A stretch of 64,000 nucleotides of DNA from Mangifera indica (lineage: Eukaryota; Streptophyta; Magnoliopsida; Sapindales; Anacardiaceae), in NCBI RefSeq assembly GCF_011075055.1, contig NC_058152.1:5704001-5768000 (forward strand), given 5' to 3'. The position numbers and the translations under genes were made by a program. Each line of letters opens with the position of its first letter. Position 1 is the stretch's first letter. Below the pieces are notes generated by a model. The model had not been told where the DNA came from and did not search any database. It saw only the letters and a program-made list of their open reading frames with translations. Positions 13,101 to 24,639 of the stretch are shown here, one piece after another.

Positions 13101-15202
13101 CTATGTGACGCAAGATAATACTCTAATGACAACATTAACAGTAAGGGAAGCTGTGTACTATTCAGCACTGCTCCAACTGCCGGACTCCATGCCCAAATCG
13201 GAGAAGAAGGAAAGAGCTGAAATGACAATTAGAGAAATGGGGTTGCAAGATGCAATTGACACGAGAATCGGAGGGTGGAGCCATAAAGGGCTTAGTGGTG
13301 GCCAAAAGAGAAGAGTTAGCATTTGCATTGAAATCTTAACCCGCCCAAAGCTTCTGTTTCTTGATGAGCCAACCAGTGGACTAGATAGTGCAGCATCTTA
13401 CCATGTTATGAAACGCATTGTTATGCTTGCTCGCCATGATGGCAGAACTGTTATTGCATCAATTCATCAACCTAGCAGTGAAGTTTTTGAGCTCTTCCAC
13501 AATCTCTGCCTTCTTTCCACAGGAAGGACAGTTTATTTTGGCCCTGTTACAGGTGCAGAACAGGTAAAATTAATGATTTTCAGGACAAAAAAATACCCTT
13601 GCTTAGTGAATAATTGACGAAATTTATAACTCTTATGAATTTTTGGTTCAGTTCTTTGCTTCAAATGGGTTTCCTTGCCCAAGTCATAGAAACCCATCTG
13701 ATCATTATTTAAGGACTATTAATCAGGACTTCGAAGAAGTAAGTTACCCTACCCACCCACAAAAATCATTTGTTTTCAATGTATATTTGCCTTGCATAGG
13801 AGAATTTTTTTTATAAATTCAAATTGGAATATAGGATGTTGAGCAAGGGTTTAGCAGCATCAGTACTGAGGAAGTCATCAATATTCTAGTCAAAGCATAT
13901 AAATCATCAGAGAACAGCCAACAAGTTCAACAGCGTGTTTCAGAGATATGCAATCAGGTACATTATTTAGAACATTTGAATGTTTTAATTTCCGCCCAGC
14001 CTCAGCGTAAAGTTTTTGCAGAAAGAAGGGACGCTGGAGAAGAAGGGAAGCCAAGCAAGCTTCATCACCCATTGCCTGGTTCTTACAAGAAGATCCTTCG
14101 TGAACATGTATCGCGATTTAGGCTATTACTGGCTTCGCTTTATCATCTATGTGGCTCTATGTTTATGTGTAGGAACAATGTTCCATGACATTGGACACAG
14201 TTATGGGTCAATTCAGGTATGTTTGTTAAGACAATAAGAGTAGTTATCTTATTTTCATATTCATACATATAAAGGAACTGATTTTGATCTGGTTTTCTGT
14301 ATATAATTTCAGGCTAGAGGTTCAATGCTTACCTTTGTTTCATCCTTTTTGACTTTCATGTCAATTGGTGGATTCCCTTCTTTTGTGGAGGACATGAAGG
14401 TTAGTGGCCTTCATTAAAACTTCAGGAAATAATTTCCCATGGTAAAACTATGCTAATGAACTGAAGTTTACTACTTTTGACCTATTTATGACAGATATTC
14501 GGACGCGAAAGGCTAAATGGACACTATGGTGTTGCGGCATTTGTTATTAGCAACTCAGTTTCTTCGGCTCCTTACTTGCTTATAATCTCATTGATTCCTG
14601 GAGCAATATCCTATTTTCTAGTTGGACTGCAAAAGGATTTTGACCGCTTTGCCTACTTTGCTTTGCTACTTTTTGTATGCATGATGCTGGTTGAGAGCTT
14701 AATGATGATTGTTGCAAGCATAGTTCCGGATTTTCTCATGGGAATCATAACCGGTGCCGGAGTAATCGGCGTGATGATGTTGGATGGAGGATTCTTTAGA
14801 TTGCCAGACGATCTTCCTAAGCCAGTTTGGAAGTACCCACTTTTCTATATTGCTTATCACAGGTATGCAAATCAAGGGTTCTACAAAAATGAGTTTCAAG
14901 GCTTAACGTTTCCAAATAACCAGGCAGGAGGGCCACCTACAATCTCTGGTAAAGAAGTCTTGGACAGTTTTTGGCAAGTTGATTTGGGCCACTCCAAATG
15001 GGTTGATCTTCTTGTTTTGTGCGCAATGGTTGTTGTGTACAGGCTCATCTTTTTAGCAATTATCAAAACAGTGGAGAAGGTTAAGCCTATTATCAAATCT
15101 CTTATGGCTCCAAAACCATCCATTCAGATTTGGGAGAATCCCTCCGTTTCTGTCACGCCTCTGCAATCCGCTACACCGGCACAATATGCTTCAAGGATAT
15201 GA
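7105..15202 (+). CDS. ABCG (WBC) half transporter, ABCG11-like
   Basis: Eight exons: 7105-7549, 12903-12982, 13099-13563, 13652-13738, 13835-13957, 14022-14216, 14313-14399, 14495-15202. All introns are GT-AG and the phases agree, giving 729 aa. The nucleotide-binding domain is N-terminal: Walker [10 protein letters not shown] (134-142), signature LSGGQ (240-244), Walker B LLFLDEP (260-266), H-loop His near 298. The C-terminal ABC2-type membrane domain is coded by exons 6-8, with the family-like stretches [17 protein letters not shown] and [14 protein letters not shown]. Domain order and exon text match plant ABCG11/WBC11-type half transporters, which dimerise in the plasma membrane and export cutin, wax or other lipid precursors. 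Substrate is inferred from the family only. Intron 1 is 5353 bases and transposon-loaded. The exon 6 acceptor after 'tttttgcag' is chosen because it alone keeps the frame (an AG at 13998 does not). All key ATPase residues are present, so it looks functional. Confidence 0.93.
8280..8300 (+). repeat. (GTTA)5 microsatellite
   Basis: Five tandem GTTA units inside ABCG intron 1. A candidate length-polymorphic marker; no function implied. Confidence 0.9.
8455..8900 (+). repeat. Dispersed repeat family A, copy 1
   Basis: Begins with 'ccaaatgactattcccaccc' and continues with a segment ending in 'aagggtaaaattgttattta'. The same order of words occurs at 31937 (+ strand) and, reversed, at 31277 (- strand). 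Such conserved ends followed by 'gggtaaaa..gtcattt' text resemble long terminal repeats of Mutator-like elements. No transposase is attached. The class assignment is tentative; the three-copy relationship is seen directly. Confidence 0.5.
10591..11712 (+). mobile_element. Non-autonomous hAT-type element in ABCG intron 1
   Basis: The element starts TAGGGATGGATT and its other end read in reverse is TAAGCTTGGATTT, so the termini are imperfectly inverted. It is flanked by 8-bp direct repeats GTCACAAC (10583-10590) and GTCATAAC (11713-11720), one mismatch apart. An 8-bp target duplication with TAGGG-type termini is the hAT signature. The interior is rich in 'gagcc' and 'ctcga' words and has no transposase. 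It belongs with the copies at 31386 and 53815. Confidence 0.72.
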
Positions 15203-15285
15203 AGTTAAATTGCAAATATTTCTTCTTAGCTTATTCCTATTAACTATTTAGTAATATTTGATTGGATGATTTTCAAGTTAAAAAA

Positions 15286-15291
15286 AATAAA
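15286..15291 (+). terminator. Candidate polyadenylation signal of ABCG
   Basis: AATAAA lies 84 bases after the stop codon, a normal position for a plant near-upstream element. The surrounding sequence is A/T-rich, so chance occurrence is possible. Confidence 0.4.
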
Positions 15292-15759
15292 TCTAGTTTT
15301 ATGTGTGAAATAAATAAATGTTTGCTAGAGGTATTAGGACATAATGTTTGTTGTATTAATAAATTTTGAGAAACTGCCTTTAATTGGCATGGTGTACTTT
15401 CCTTAGATATTATAATATTTATGATATTAATTATCAGTGCGTGTAAATTTGCTCTTTTATAAAGTAAATATACAAAAATTATTTTTCTATTAAAATATTT
15501 ATTTTTATCTTCAAATAAGATTAAGCTTTTGAACACAAATTCTTTAAATATGATTTGGGGCTTGATACATAGCGAGGCGAAAAAACATTTCCCTTTGAAT
15601 TTGAAAACCATAGTCTAAGTATGGGCAAAAAATTTCTCAAGGTAGATATATTGGCAATAATCCTCGAGGGTTAATCGGTTGGCAAATAGGTGTGTAGACC
15701 AAGTTTAAAGATATTGTGCGAAAACTCGTTTAGGCATACGTCAAACCACAATAGCCCCA

Positions 15760-15960
15760 AAAAAAATGATAATAAAATTATAATTATAAAAAAAGAAATT
15801 AAATTAAATGCCCCCAAAACATAAGGTTAACCAAAAATGGGCAATTTCTTAAATCCTAAGTCAAAATGTTCTTTTTCAAAGGTTTAAGCAAAAATGTCTT
15901 AAATGTTTTTTTAAATATCAATAATACTTTTCACCACTTCTGTATAAAGTCTCACTCTCA
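15760..15960 (+). repeat. MULE left terminal region
   Basis: Runs of C (cccc, ccccc) spaced in A-rich text, the reverse of the G-run, T-rich text at the right end. Similarity is patchy, so the border is approximate. Confidence 0.45.
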
Positions 15961-16329
15961 TACCTTCATCACATTATTCAAATTTTTAATCTTCACTCAA
16001 AATCTGAGATTATAAGAATATCAAATTTATATATGCTAGAAAAATATAAGAGGTATTTTGATTTTTGATAATATATGAAAGGGTTAAATGAAAATTTTAT
16101 TATATTGGTAAAGTTTAATGTGGATTTTTTTGATGAATATATTTTTTAATCAATATTGTTCATTATGAAATTAATTATTGAAATGGTGGGTTTTGTTGTT
16201 TATTTTGAAGGAGAATAAACTCGACGTGATTAAAATATAATGAAATACATTAGAGTTTATAAAATAGTGGTTAAAATCCCATCTAAAACAACATTTGGGG
16301 GATTTTTTCAACTGTTGAGAGGAAACTAT

Positions 16330-16546
16330 GATATCGATTCAATCCAAACAATATCCAGCTATGCATGAAACTAAAACGTATCAATTTAGATTCCCCTATA
16401 AAAATAAAAAATGATGAAGATGTTGAGGGTCTTATTAACATGTTAAAATACTTCCAAGAATGTATTCTAGTTTTTGTTATATATACCCTCATCAAAGCCC
16501 AAGGAGAAAAAAAAAAAGTGACAACGATGATGGTGAATTGAAAAAG
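16330..16546 (+). pseudogene. MULE transposase, N-terminal part
   Basis: An acidic reading frame (text like KIKNDEDVEG, then SDNDDGELKKES) runs up to 16546 and continues with DEEEL just after the copia element at 21994, so one coding region was cut by the insertion. An A11 run at 16507-16517 shifts the frame, showing it was already broken or decayed afterwards. Acidic linkers of this kind occur in plant MuDR-type proteins. Nothing further upstream is clear. Confidence 0.6.
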
Positions 16547-16551
16547 GAATC
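16547..16551 (+). repeat. Target site duplication GAATC (left)
   Basis: GAATC here and at 21989-21993 directly flank the copia element. A perfect 5-bp duplication is the expected product of copia integrase. Confidence 0.9.
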
Positions 16552-17094
16552 TGTAGTGTTTGTTTAAAAACTATAAGGGCAGTAATGTAATTAGAGCTAA
16601 GGATGCATGGGTCATTTCTTATAGTAAGTGAGGGCAGTTTGGTAATTCTGCTGGGCAATCATTTGTGTTGACCTAAGTATATAAACTTTATTTTGGCCGA
16701 CAACTGAAGAATAAAGAGAAAGGGAAAGCGTGAGGCTACTGTGTATTTCTTTCTCTGTTTTGTGCGTCTTGTGGCTGCTGTGTGGCTGAGTTTGCTCTCT
16801 GAGTTCGGTTGGTGGTGTCTCTACAGTGAAGTCAGGTTCTCTTTGACTTTGTATTGTCGTGTATTTGCTTTGTATATTGTTTTGATGTACAAAGATTGAG
16901 ATCCGTGTGTTTGTATATTATAATCGAACTTGATATTAGTGGATTTGACTAGAGGAACACCTCTACCTTGGATGTAGGATTTCGTTTACGAGATCCGAAC
17001 CAAGTAAATCGTGTTATTATATTTTTTCCTGTTTTTCGCTGTTGTATTGTTCGGATCGAATTATCTTGGGGTTCAGTAATATAAATCTATAACA
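16552..17094 (+). repeat. Copia 5' LTR
   Basis: 543 bp, begins TGTAGTG and ends ATAACA, so it has the TG...CA termini. It contains a likely promoter TATA stretch (gtatataaac near 16676) with a leader rich in 'tttctttctctg' text. The matching copy is at 21446. Confidence 0.93.
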
Positions 17095-17096
17095 AG

Positions 17097-17109
17097 TGGT
17101 ATCAGAGCC
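17097..17109 (+). promoter_or_regulatory. Copia primer binding site
   Basis: TGGTATCAGAGCC two bases after the 5' LTR, complementary to the 3' end of initiator methionine tRNA, the standard plant copia primer. Confidence 0.92.
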
Positions 17110-17380
17110 ATGAAAGATTTTTTCGATCTGTGATCTTGTGACCTATTTTCATTTCTTTTTTGTTTATATTCGGCTGATTGTGTATATCTTGAGATGTGTT
17201 TGGCTTTCGGGCTTTTCAATATATTCTAGTGAAATATATGTGCTGTGTCTCTTGATATATTTGAATATATTTTGGAAAGATTGTGTTCTTGTTGTGAGTA
17301 CTTTGCTTTCTTAGTACTGTTGTATTTTCTTTTGGTACTTGTAGGATTAAAGAAACTAAAAGAAAAAGAAAAAGAACATA

Positions 17381-20300
17381 ATGGGGTCAACAAGACTGGA
17401 AATAGAACAGTTTAATGGAAAAAATGATTTTAATATTTGGAGGAAAAAGATGAGGGTTGTTTTGGTGCATCAAAGGTGTGCGAAGGCCTTGAAAGGTGTA
17501 GATGTTTTACCTTCTGATATGACAGAATCTTAGAAGGCTGAGGTACTTGAAACTGCTTATAGCTTACTTATTTTACATCTATCTGATAATGTTTTAAGAC
17601 AAGTTAATGATGTTAATACTGCTGCAAAATTATGGTTAAAGCTTGAATCGCTTTATATGACTAAATCTTTTACTAATAAAATATATTTGAAAGAGCAACT
17701 ATTTGGTTTTAAAATGGATCCAAGAAAGTCTTTAGAAGAAAATTTAGATGAGTTCAATAATATTACTATTAATTTGGCTAATATAGAAGAAAAAATTTCT
17801 GATGAAAATCAAGCCATTATTATTTTGAACTCACTGCCTGAAACTTTTAAAGATGTAAAAGCTGCTATCAAATATGGTAGAGAGTCTCTTTCTTTAGAAG
17901 ATGTTCTAGGGGCTCTTAAGTCAAAAGATTTAGAAATAAAGATAGAAAAGAAAACCATAGGTGAAGGTTTGCAAATTAGAGGCAGAACAAAAAAGAAATT
18001 TCAATAAAAAGATAAAAGAAATAATAGATCTAAATCTAGGCTAAAAAGAGTTTGTTGGAATTGTCATAAAGAAGGCCATATGAAAAGAAACTACCCTGAA
18101 AGAAAGAAAATGAATTTTCCTTTAAATAATGAGAAACATGAGTTTGTAAATCTACTTGATGGCTATGACAGTTGTGAAGTTTTGGTATTAACTGAAGGGT
18201 TGTCTAGGGAAGAATGGGTTTTAGATTATGGATGCACCTCTCACATGACACTTAGAAAAGACTGGTTTTTAGATTTAAAACAGATAAATGGGGGAAAAGT
18301 CTTAATGGGTAATGATGATGCATGTAAGGTAACTGGTATAAGTGCTATTAAACTGAAACTTGTTGATGGTTCTATTAAAATTCTCAATGATGTCAGACTA
18401 GTTCCTAAATTGAGAAGAAACCTAATATCTTTAGGTTTGTTAAGGTCCAATGGTTATTCTTATAAATCTGAAAAAGGTGTGCTTAAAATAATGAGAGGAG
18501 CTTTAGTAGTAATGAGAGCTAAATTGATAAATGGGTTATACATTTTAGAGGGAACAACTGTTAGTGACTCAATGTCTTCTAAACCTGATAAGGTGGATGA
18601 AACTGTTTTGTGGCATAAAAGGCTAGGACACATTAGTTTCTTGGGTTTGCAAGAACTTGGTAAACAAAACTTGATTAATTCTAACAGAATTTCTACATTG
18701 GAGTTTTGTGAGAATTGTGTTTTAGGGAAGTCACAAAGGTTGAGGTTTGTAGCTGCTACTCATAGATCAAAGAACATTCTTAATTATGTGCATTCAGATC
18801 TGTAGGGTTCTCCTCAGGTACCTAGTTCTCTGTCTAATGCTCATTATTTTCTAACCTTTGTGGATGATTTTTCAAGAAGAGTATGGGTTTATTTTTTAAA
18901 AACTAAAGATCAAGCATTTGAATTTTTTAAAGAATGGAAAACTCTTGTTGAAAATCAAACCAATAAGAAACTAAAGGTTTTAAGAACAGACAATGGTCTT
19001 GAATTTTGTAATAAACAGTTTATTGATTTTTGTAAACAATTTGGAATCTTGAGACATAGAACCTATGCAGACACTCCTCAGCAGAATGGTCTTGCTGAGA
19101 GAATGAATAAGGCCATTCTGAATAAGGTAAGATGCATGTTAGCTAACTTAGGATTGAGTAAGAAATTATGGGCTGAAGTAGTTGCTACTGCTTGTTATTT
19201 GATTAATAGATCACCCTCTTCTGTTATTAATTTTAAGACTCCTATTGAATTGTGGTTTGGTAAACCACCAAATTTAAATCACTTGAGACCTTTTAGATGT
19301 CTTGCCTATATTCACGTGAAACAGGGTAAGTTGAACCCTAGAGCTTTAAAGGTTGCCTTCTTAGGATACCCTACAGGGACTAAGGGTTATAAAGTTTGGT
19401 TAATTGATGAATTAAAATGTGTGGTTAGCAAGGATGTTGTGTTTAATGAATTTTTTTTTTTGTAAAGATCTGTTTATCTCTAACCAATCTCAGTCTAAAG
19501 AGGTTTATATTGAGGTGAAGAATTCTAACTTGAGAAATTCAGCTAGTGTTAAGTCAAGTAATGGACCTGGTTTAGGCTCAGATCCAATTCATGCTCCAAA
19601 GTATGAAAATAGGGGTTTGAACCAGCAACCATCACAGAGTCAAGGTCAAAGTAGTTTAGACAGTGATGTATATTCTGATTTTTCTAATTATCAATTGGCT
19701 AGAGATATGGCTAGAAGAGCTATTAAACTGCCATCTAAATATGCTCATGCAGATCTTATATCATATGCATTTAAAATAGGTGATTGCATTGAATTGAATG
19801 AACCATTAAATTTCAAACAAGCCTATATGAGTAAACACAAAAAGGAATGGTTAAATGCCATGTAAGCTGAAATTGATTCTCTGCATAAGAATAACACATG
19901 GATTCTTGTTAAAAAACTTGTAGATAAAAAGATTATAGGTTGTAAATGGGTTTTTAAAAGAAAACCTGCTACTCCAGGCTTTGAAAATGGAAGGTTTAAG
20001 GCTAGAGTTGTTGCAAAGGGTTTTTCCCAAGTAAAAGGAATTGACTATCATGAGATTTTTTCACTTGTTGTTAAACAGATATCAATAAGGCTTATTTTAT
20101 CTACTGTGGTGTTATTTGATTTAGAACTTGAACAGCTAGATGTTACTATTGCCTTCCTTCATGGTAATCTAGAAGAGCAGATTTATATAGAGCAACCAGA
20201 GGGTTTTGAGAAACCTGGATCTGAAGATATGGTTTGTTTATTAAAAGGGTCATTGTATGGCCTAAAACAGTCATCAAGACAATGGTATAAAAGGTTTGAT

Positions 20301-21371
20301 GACTATATGCTCTCCATTGGTTTTTCTAGAAGTAACTTTGATAATTGTGTTTATTTTTATAAAATTGAAACAGACAGCTATGTTTACTTGTTGATATATT
20401 TGGATGATATGCTTATTGTTTCAAAAAAAATAAGTGAACTGAATAGGTTGAAAAAATTGTTAAAAGATGAATTTGAAATGAAAGATTTAGGACCTGCAAA
20501 AAGAATCTTAGAAATGGATATTAATAGACATAGAATTAAAGGAATTTTAACTCTGTCTCAATCTGAATATGTTAAAAAGGTTCTTGAATTGTATGGTATG
20601 CATGATACTAAATCTGTGAATACTCCTATAGATGTTCATTTCAAATTAATATCTGTTTTGCATGATTTACCTATTGATGAATCTGAATATATGAAAAAGA
20701 TTCCTTATGCAAATGTGGTAGGTAGCTTAATGTATGCTATAATAGGATCCAGGCCTGATATTGCTTATGCAATCAGTTTGGTGAGTAGGTTTATGGGAAA
20801 ACCTTGTAAAACACACTGGAATGTTATGAAATGGGTGTTGAGATACTTGAAAGATTCATGTGATTTTGGTCTTGTATATACTGCATCTAATACTAACAGT
20901 TTACATGTTAAAGGATACTGTGATTCAGATTATGTTGCAGATTTAGACAAGAAGAGGTCTCTAACTAGCTATATTTTCACATTTGGTGGTAATGTGATAA
21001 GTTGGAAGAGTTGTCTTCAACATATTATTGCTTTGTATACAACAGAAGCTGAATATATTGCATTGACAGAGGCTACAAAAGAAGCTCTGTGGCTGAAAGG
21101 TATAACAGAAGAATTGGGGTTGCATTGTGGTACTCCTGTTATCTATTGTGACTCACAAAGTGCAATACATCTGTCTAAAAATAGTACTTTTCATCAGAGA
21201 ACAAAGCATATAGAAGTTAGGTTACATTTTATAAGGGAAATTTTGTCTAGAGGTCAGGTAATTCTGGTGAAAATTGCTTCAGAGGTTAATCCTACTGATA
21301 TTTTGACAAAGGTAGTTCCAATAAACAAGTTTAAGAGTGCCTTAGACTTGTTACAAATTGGAAAAGTGTGA
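17381..21371 (+). pseudogene. Copia gag-pol polyprotein, disabled
   Basis: Starts at the ATG at 17381. Gag is followed by a zinc knuckle CWNCHKEGH.. near 18053 whose last cysteine position is tyrosine. The protease motif near 18217 reads LDYGCTSHM, so the usual D-S-G is D-Y-G. Integrase shows HKRLGH, VDDFSR, RTDNG and TPQQNGLAERMN. Reverse transcriptase has YLDDM near 20400; RNase H has CDSDY and IYCDSQSA. In-frame stops lie at 17531 (TAG), 18005 (TAA), 18803 (TAG) and 19863 (TAA), and a T11 run at 19451-19461 shifts the frame once. The stretch from 19866 to 21371 is open. The stop at 18803 occupies a normally conserved Trp position. The protein would have reverse-transcribed and integrated the element's RNA; this copy cannot make it whole. 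Confidence 0.93.
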
Positions 21372-21431
21372 GTCTGTTTTGCAGAGGTGTTTTGGCTAGT
21401 TTAATTCATGCTTTGAGTCTTGTAGTTTTCA

Positions 21432-21445
21432 AACAAGGTGGAGTT
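21432..21445 (+). promoter_or_regulatory. Copia polypurine tract
   Basis: Purine-rich 'aacaaggtggagtt' directly before the 3' LTR, the expected primer site for plus-strand DNA synthesis. Confidence 0.75.
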
Positions 21446-21988
21446 TGTAATATTTGTTTAAAAACTATAAAGGCAGTAATGTAATTAGAGCTAAGGATGC
21501 ATGGGTCATTTCTTATAGTAAGTGAGGGCAGTTTGGTAATTCTGTTGGGCATTCACTTGTGTTGACCTAAGTATATAAACTTTATTTTGGTCGACAACTG
21601 AAGAATAAAAAGAAAGGGAAAGCATGAGGCTGCTGTGTATTTCTTTCTCTGTTTTGTGGGTCTTGTGGCTGCTGTGTGGTTGAGTTTGCTCTCTGAGTTC
21701 GGTTGGTGGTGTCTCTACGATGAAGTCAGGTTCTATTTGACTTTGTATTGTCGTGTATTTACTTTGTATATTGTTTTGATGTATAGAGATTGAGATCCGT
21801 GTGTTTGTATATTGTAATCGAACTTGATATTAGTGGATTTGACTAGAGGAACACCTCTGCCTTGGATATAGGATTTCGTTTACAAGATCCGAACCAAGTA
21901 AATCGTGTTGTTATATTTTTTCCTGTTTTCCGCTGTTATATTGTTCGAATTGGATTATCTTAGGGTTTGGTAATATAAATCTATAATA
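21446..21988 (+). repeat. Copia 3' LTR
   Basis: 543 bp, same length as the 5' LTR with no indels seen. It starts TGTAATA and ends ATAATA, so its terminal CA has become TA. About 32 differences from the 5' copy were counted by eye; most are G/A or C/T changes. Confidence 0.92.
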
Positions 21989-24120
21989 GAATCCGATGAG
22001 GAAGAGTTGACAAATTTTCATACTGATGCATTCTATTTTACTGTAGAATGAGTTCGTGGTGACAAAAAAGAGGTTTCAGATTGGGTTGACTTTGATGGGA
22101 ACGAGATGACTGATATTCCTCTTGATAAGCTAGACCTAAAGGATATGTCACCTACCAATTATGATATAAGTTGTCTCTAGCTTGAAGATCCTCTTTAGGG
22201 TGGCGAGAATTATATTGGTCCATTTTTTGATAATGTCCCTACTGATCCATTTAAGCAGCTACCCGATTTTTCTTAATAACATTCAATAACATCAAGTGGT
22301 GCAAGATCAATACGAGAGGGAAATACTATAAAAATTGGTGATATTTTTAGGGATAAAAAACACTTGAAAGATACAGTGGCCCAATTTGTATTAGAGAAAG
22401 GATTTTAATACAAAGTGGTCAAGTCAGACACAAAGAGATGGAAGATTAAATGTATTGATGAGAAATGTCAATAGTATCTATCAAGAAGAAGAATAAAACC
22501 TAGTGACATATTTCGAATTTGTTCTATGAATCGCACACACACATGCTCAAGAGATCAGATAATATGCAAGTTAGGGCTTAAGCTTTAGGTCAATTAATGA
22601 AGTTCGTATTGATTGATCGTATTTATCAACCTAAGGAAATCATTATCGATATCACCGATAGTTATAAAATTGAATATCATATTCACAAGCTTAGTGGTCA
22701 AAAAATTAGGCAATACAATCATTGAGGGGCTCATCAGAAGACTCATTTATATTTTTACCAGATTATTATTATAATTTACAACATTCTAATCCATATACCG
22801 TGATGCATATACAAATAGATGAAAAACATTGCTTTCAATACTTTTTCACGGCGTTGGGTTATTTCATCCTTGCATTTCAACGATATCTCTAACTAATTAT
22901 TTGCATTGACACTATTTTCTTAAATGGTCAATATCTTGGACATTTATTTCTTGCCATGGCCTTGGATGGTAATAGCTAGATCTACCCAGTGGTTTTCCGC
23001 ATAGGAAAAAAGAATATCATTCAAAGTGGTGTTGGTTTTTGACAATGTTTAAAGATTGCATTGGTGAAGTGTCGTAATTGGTAATAATCTCATATTGACA
23101 TCACGTTATATACTCTATAATGGCTTAGGTATTTCTAGATGTACACCATGGATGTTATTGTCATCACTTTTTTTGTAACATACGATTGTAGTACAAACGT
23201 AACTCACAGGATGTATGTTTATATTGGAAAACAGTGAAGGCCTATACAAATATAGATTTTAAGGTCATGATAAGATCTATTGATGAGGTAGATCTTGAAG
23301 TGGGGATTGCCTATATGAAGTGAGGTATCAGTTTTAAAGTAGGGCGCATTTTCCAAATAACAGGTATAATATAATGACAATCAACATTGCCAAGTCATTT
23401 AATGCACTTGTTAGACACATACGATGTTTGTCTATCACGATGTTGGCCAAGTTCATTTGGGACACTTTTATAGCGATGGTTTTACGAGAAGAGAAATCAT
23501 ATAAGTATGTATAGTGTTAATACTAACTATCTAATTGACTATAACTTTTTACACTTATATCTATTTAGTAACAAATGTGTTGATGCTTTTTAAAAATTAC
23601 AGATAAATATCCCATTAAGTTACACCATGGACAGAGGAGAAGCTTGACCACCATATGTTAAAGTTTGTGAACTTTGAAATTCGTCCAATTACAAATGTTT
23701 GGTACCAAGTTATAGATAGGGCTGGATACATGGGCATTATGGAATTTCATGAGCAGACATGTACTTGCATGGAGTTTCAACGTTCAAGTATTTCATGTAC
23801 GCATGATGTTGTTGTCATAAGACATATAAGACTCACCAATGTTTATACATAAGTCCATCCTTTTTAAACCATCGAATTCTACTGTTCAATGTATGTGAAA
23901 GTTGTTAATCCACTAAAAGATCAATCAAAATGGTTACATGATAAGGAGGGAAAAGTTATCTTTTCATTGTTTCTCGATCATCATTGATCGAGTTGCATTT
24001 AAACAAAAATCGATGTCCTTCGCATGTGAGGTCATTATATCAAAGGTTTGCAGTCAATGTAATTAACCTATACATATACAATCACACTACAAAAGTCCAA
24101 CACTGGTTCCAAGCTCTATT
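21989..24120 (+). pseudogene. MULE transposase, main part with SWIM zinc finger
   Basis: Resumes in the frame interrupted at 16546 with DEEELTNFHTDAF and continues through WVDFDGNEMTDI and a segment of the type seen before the MuDR DNA-binding domain (GDIFRDKKHLKD, then YKVVKSDTKRWKIKCI). Many stops and shifts break the DDE core at 22600-23500. Near 23740-23840 the frame reads CTCMEFQRSSISCTHDVVV, a SWIM zinc finger (CxC...CxH), the C-terminal mark of MuDR transposases. The final part (VVNPLKDQSKW) resembles the proline-rich tail before a zinc knuckle. Clearly a relic; bases 21989-21993 are the duplicated target GAATC. Confidence 0.82.
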
Positions 24121-24129
24121 TCATTGGGT

Positions 24130-24600
24130 TTATTAAGAAGAAATAAAGGAAAGAGATCTTTACAACCTAAACCTTATGTTTAGTTTGATTAATGTACTTG
24201 TTGAAATAAGATGTAACCATTGAAATCTTACACAATATTATTTGTGTTTCAAATATCTATTAATTGGTTATTATGTGTGATTTATATTTGATTCATGTTT
24301 TAATTTATATTTGTATTAAAATTACTAATGAACTTATGGTGTACTTGTTTCAAACATCTCATAAAACAGATAAAACATAAAATCATATGCATAAGCAATA
24401 AAATATGGAACATAAAATGTATACATAATAAATATGAAATTATATAAATAACCAAGGATAAATAAACATATGTATTTGCAATCTACTCGATATAATGAAA
24501 CTACAACTCTAACGTCAAACGTCTTTACATCAAGGTGGAGGACTTGTGGGGGAAATCCAAACTTTGCTTAGATACTCTATGAAACGTAACATGAAAACAT
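24130..24600. other. Spacer between the two MULE coding relics
   Basis: AT-rich sequence between the tail of the transposase and the oppositely oriented DUF1985-type relic. No gene seen; probably shared 3' flank of two convergent transcription units. Confidence 0.4.
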
Positions 24601-24639
24601 TGCAATCACCAAATCTTGTGCCTTGTTGGGGGATACCTT

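Larger units (their letters stand above)
16552..21988 (+). mobile_element. Full-length Ty1/copia retrotransposon
   Basis: Two 543-bp LTRs flank a single polyprotein region in the order gag, protease, integrase, reverse transcriptase, RNase H, the copia order. The primer binding site and polypurine tract are present and the flanks carry GAATC target duplications. The coding region has four in-frame stops and one frameshift, so it is structurally complete but not autonomous. LTRs differ at about 32 of 543 sites by eye, mostly transitions, so the insertion is old enough to have decayed but far younger than most repeats here. It sits in the transposase of a MULE. Confidence 0.95.

Noticed and set aside
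12862..13113. Open frame on the - strand over ABCG exon 2
   Set aside because: It is antisense to a clearly coding exon and intron and has no family motif.
13998..14021. Alternative acceptors for ABCG exon 6 at 13999 and 14005
   Set aside because: Both put the following exon out of frame with exon 5; only the acceptor ending at 14021 restores the ABCG text.
14699..15123. Open frames on the - strand over ABCG exon 8
   Set aside because: Shadows of the strongly coding + strand exon.
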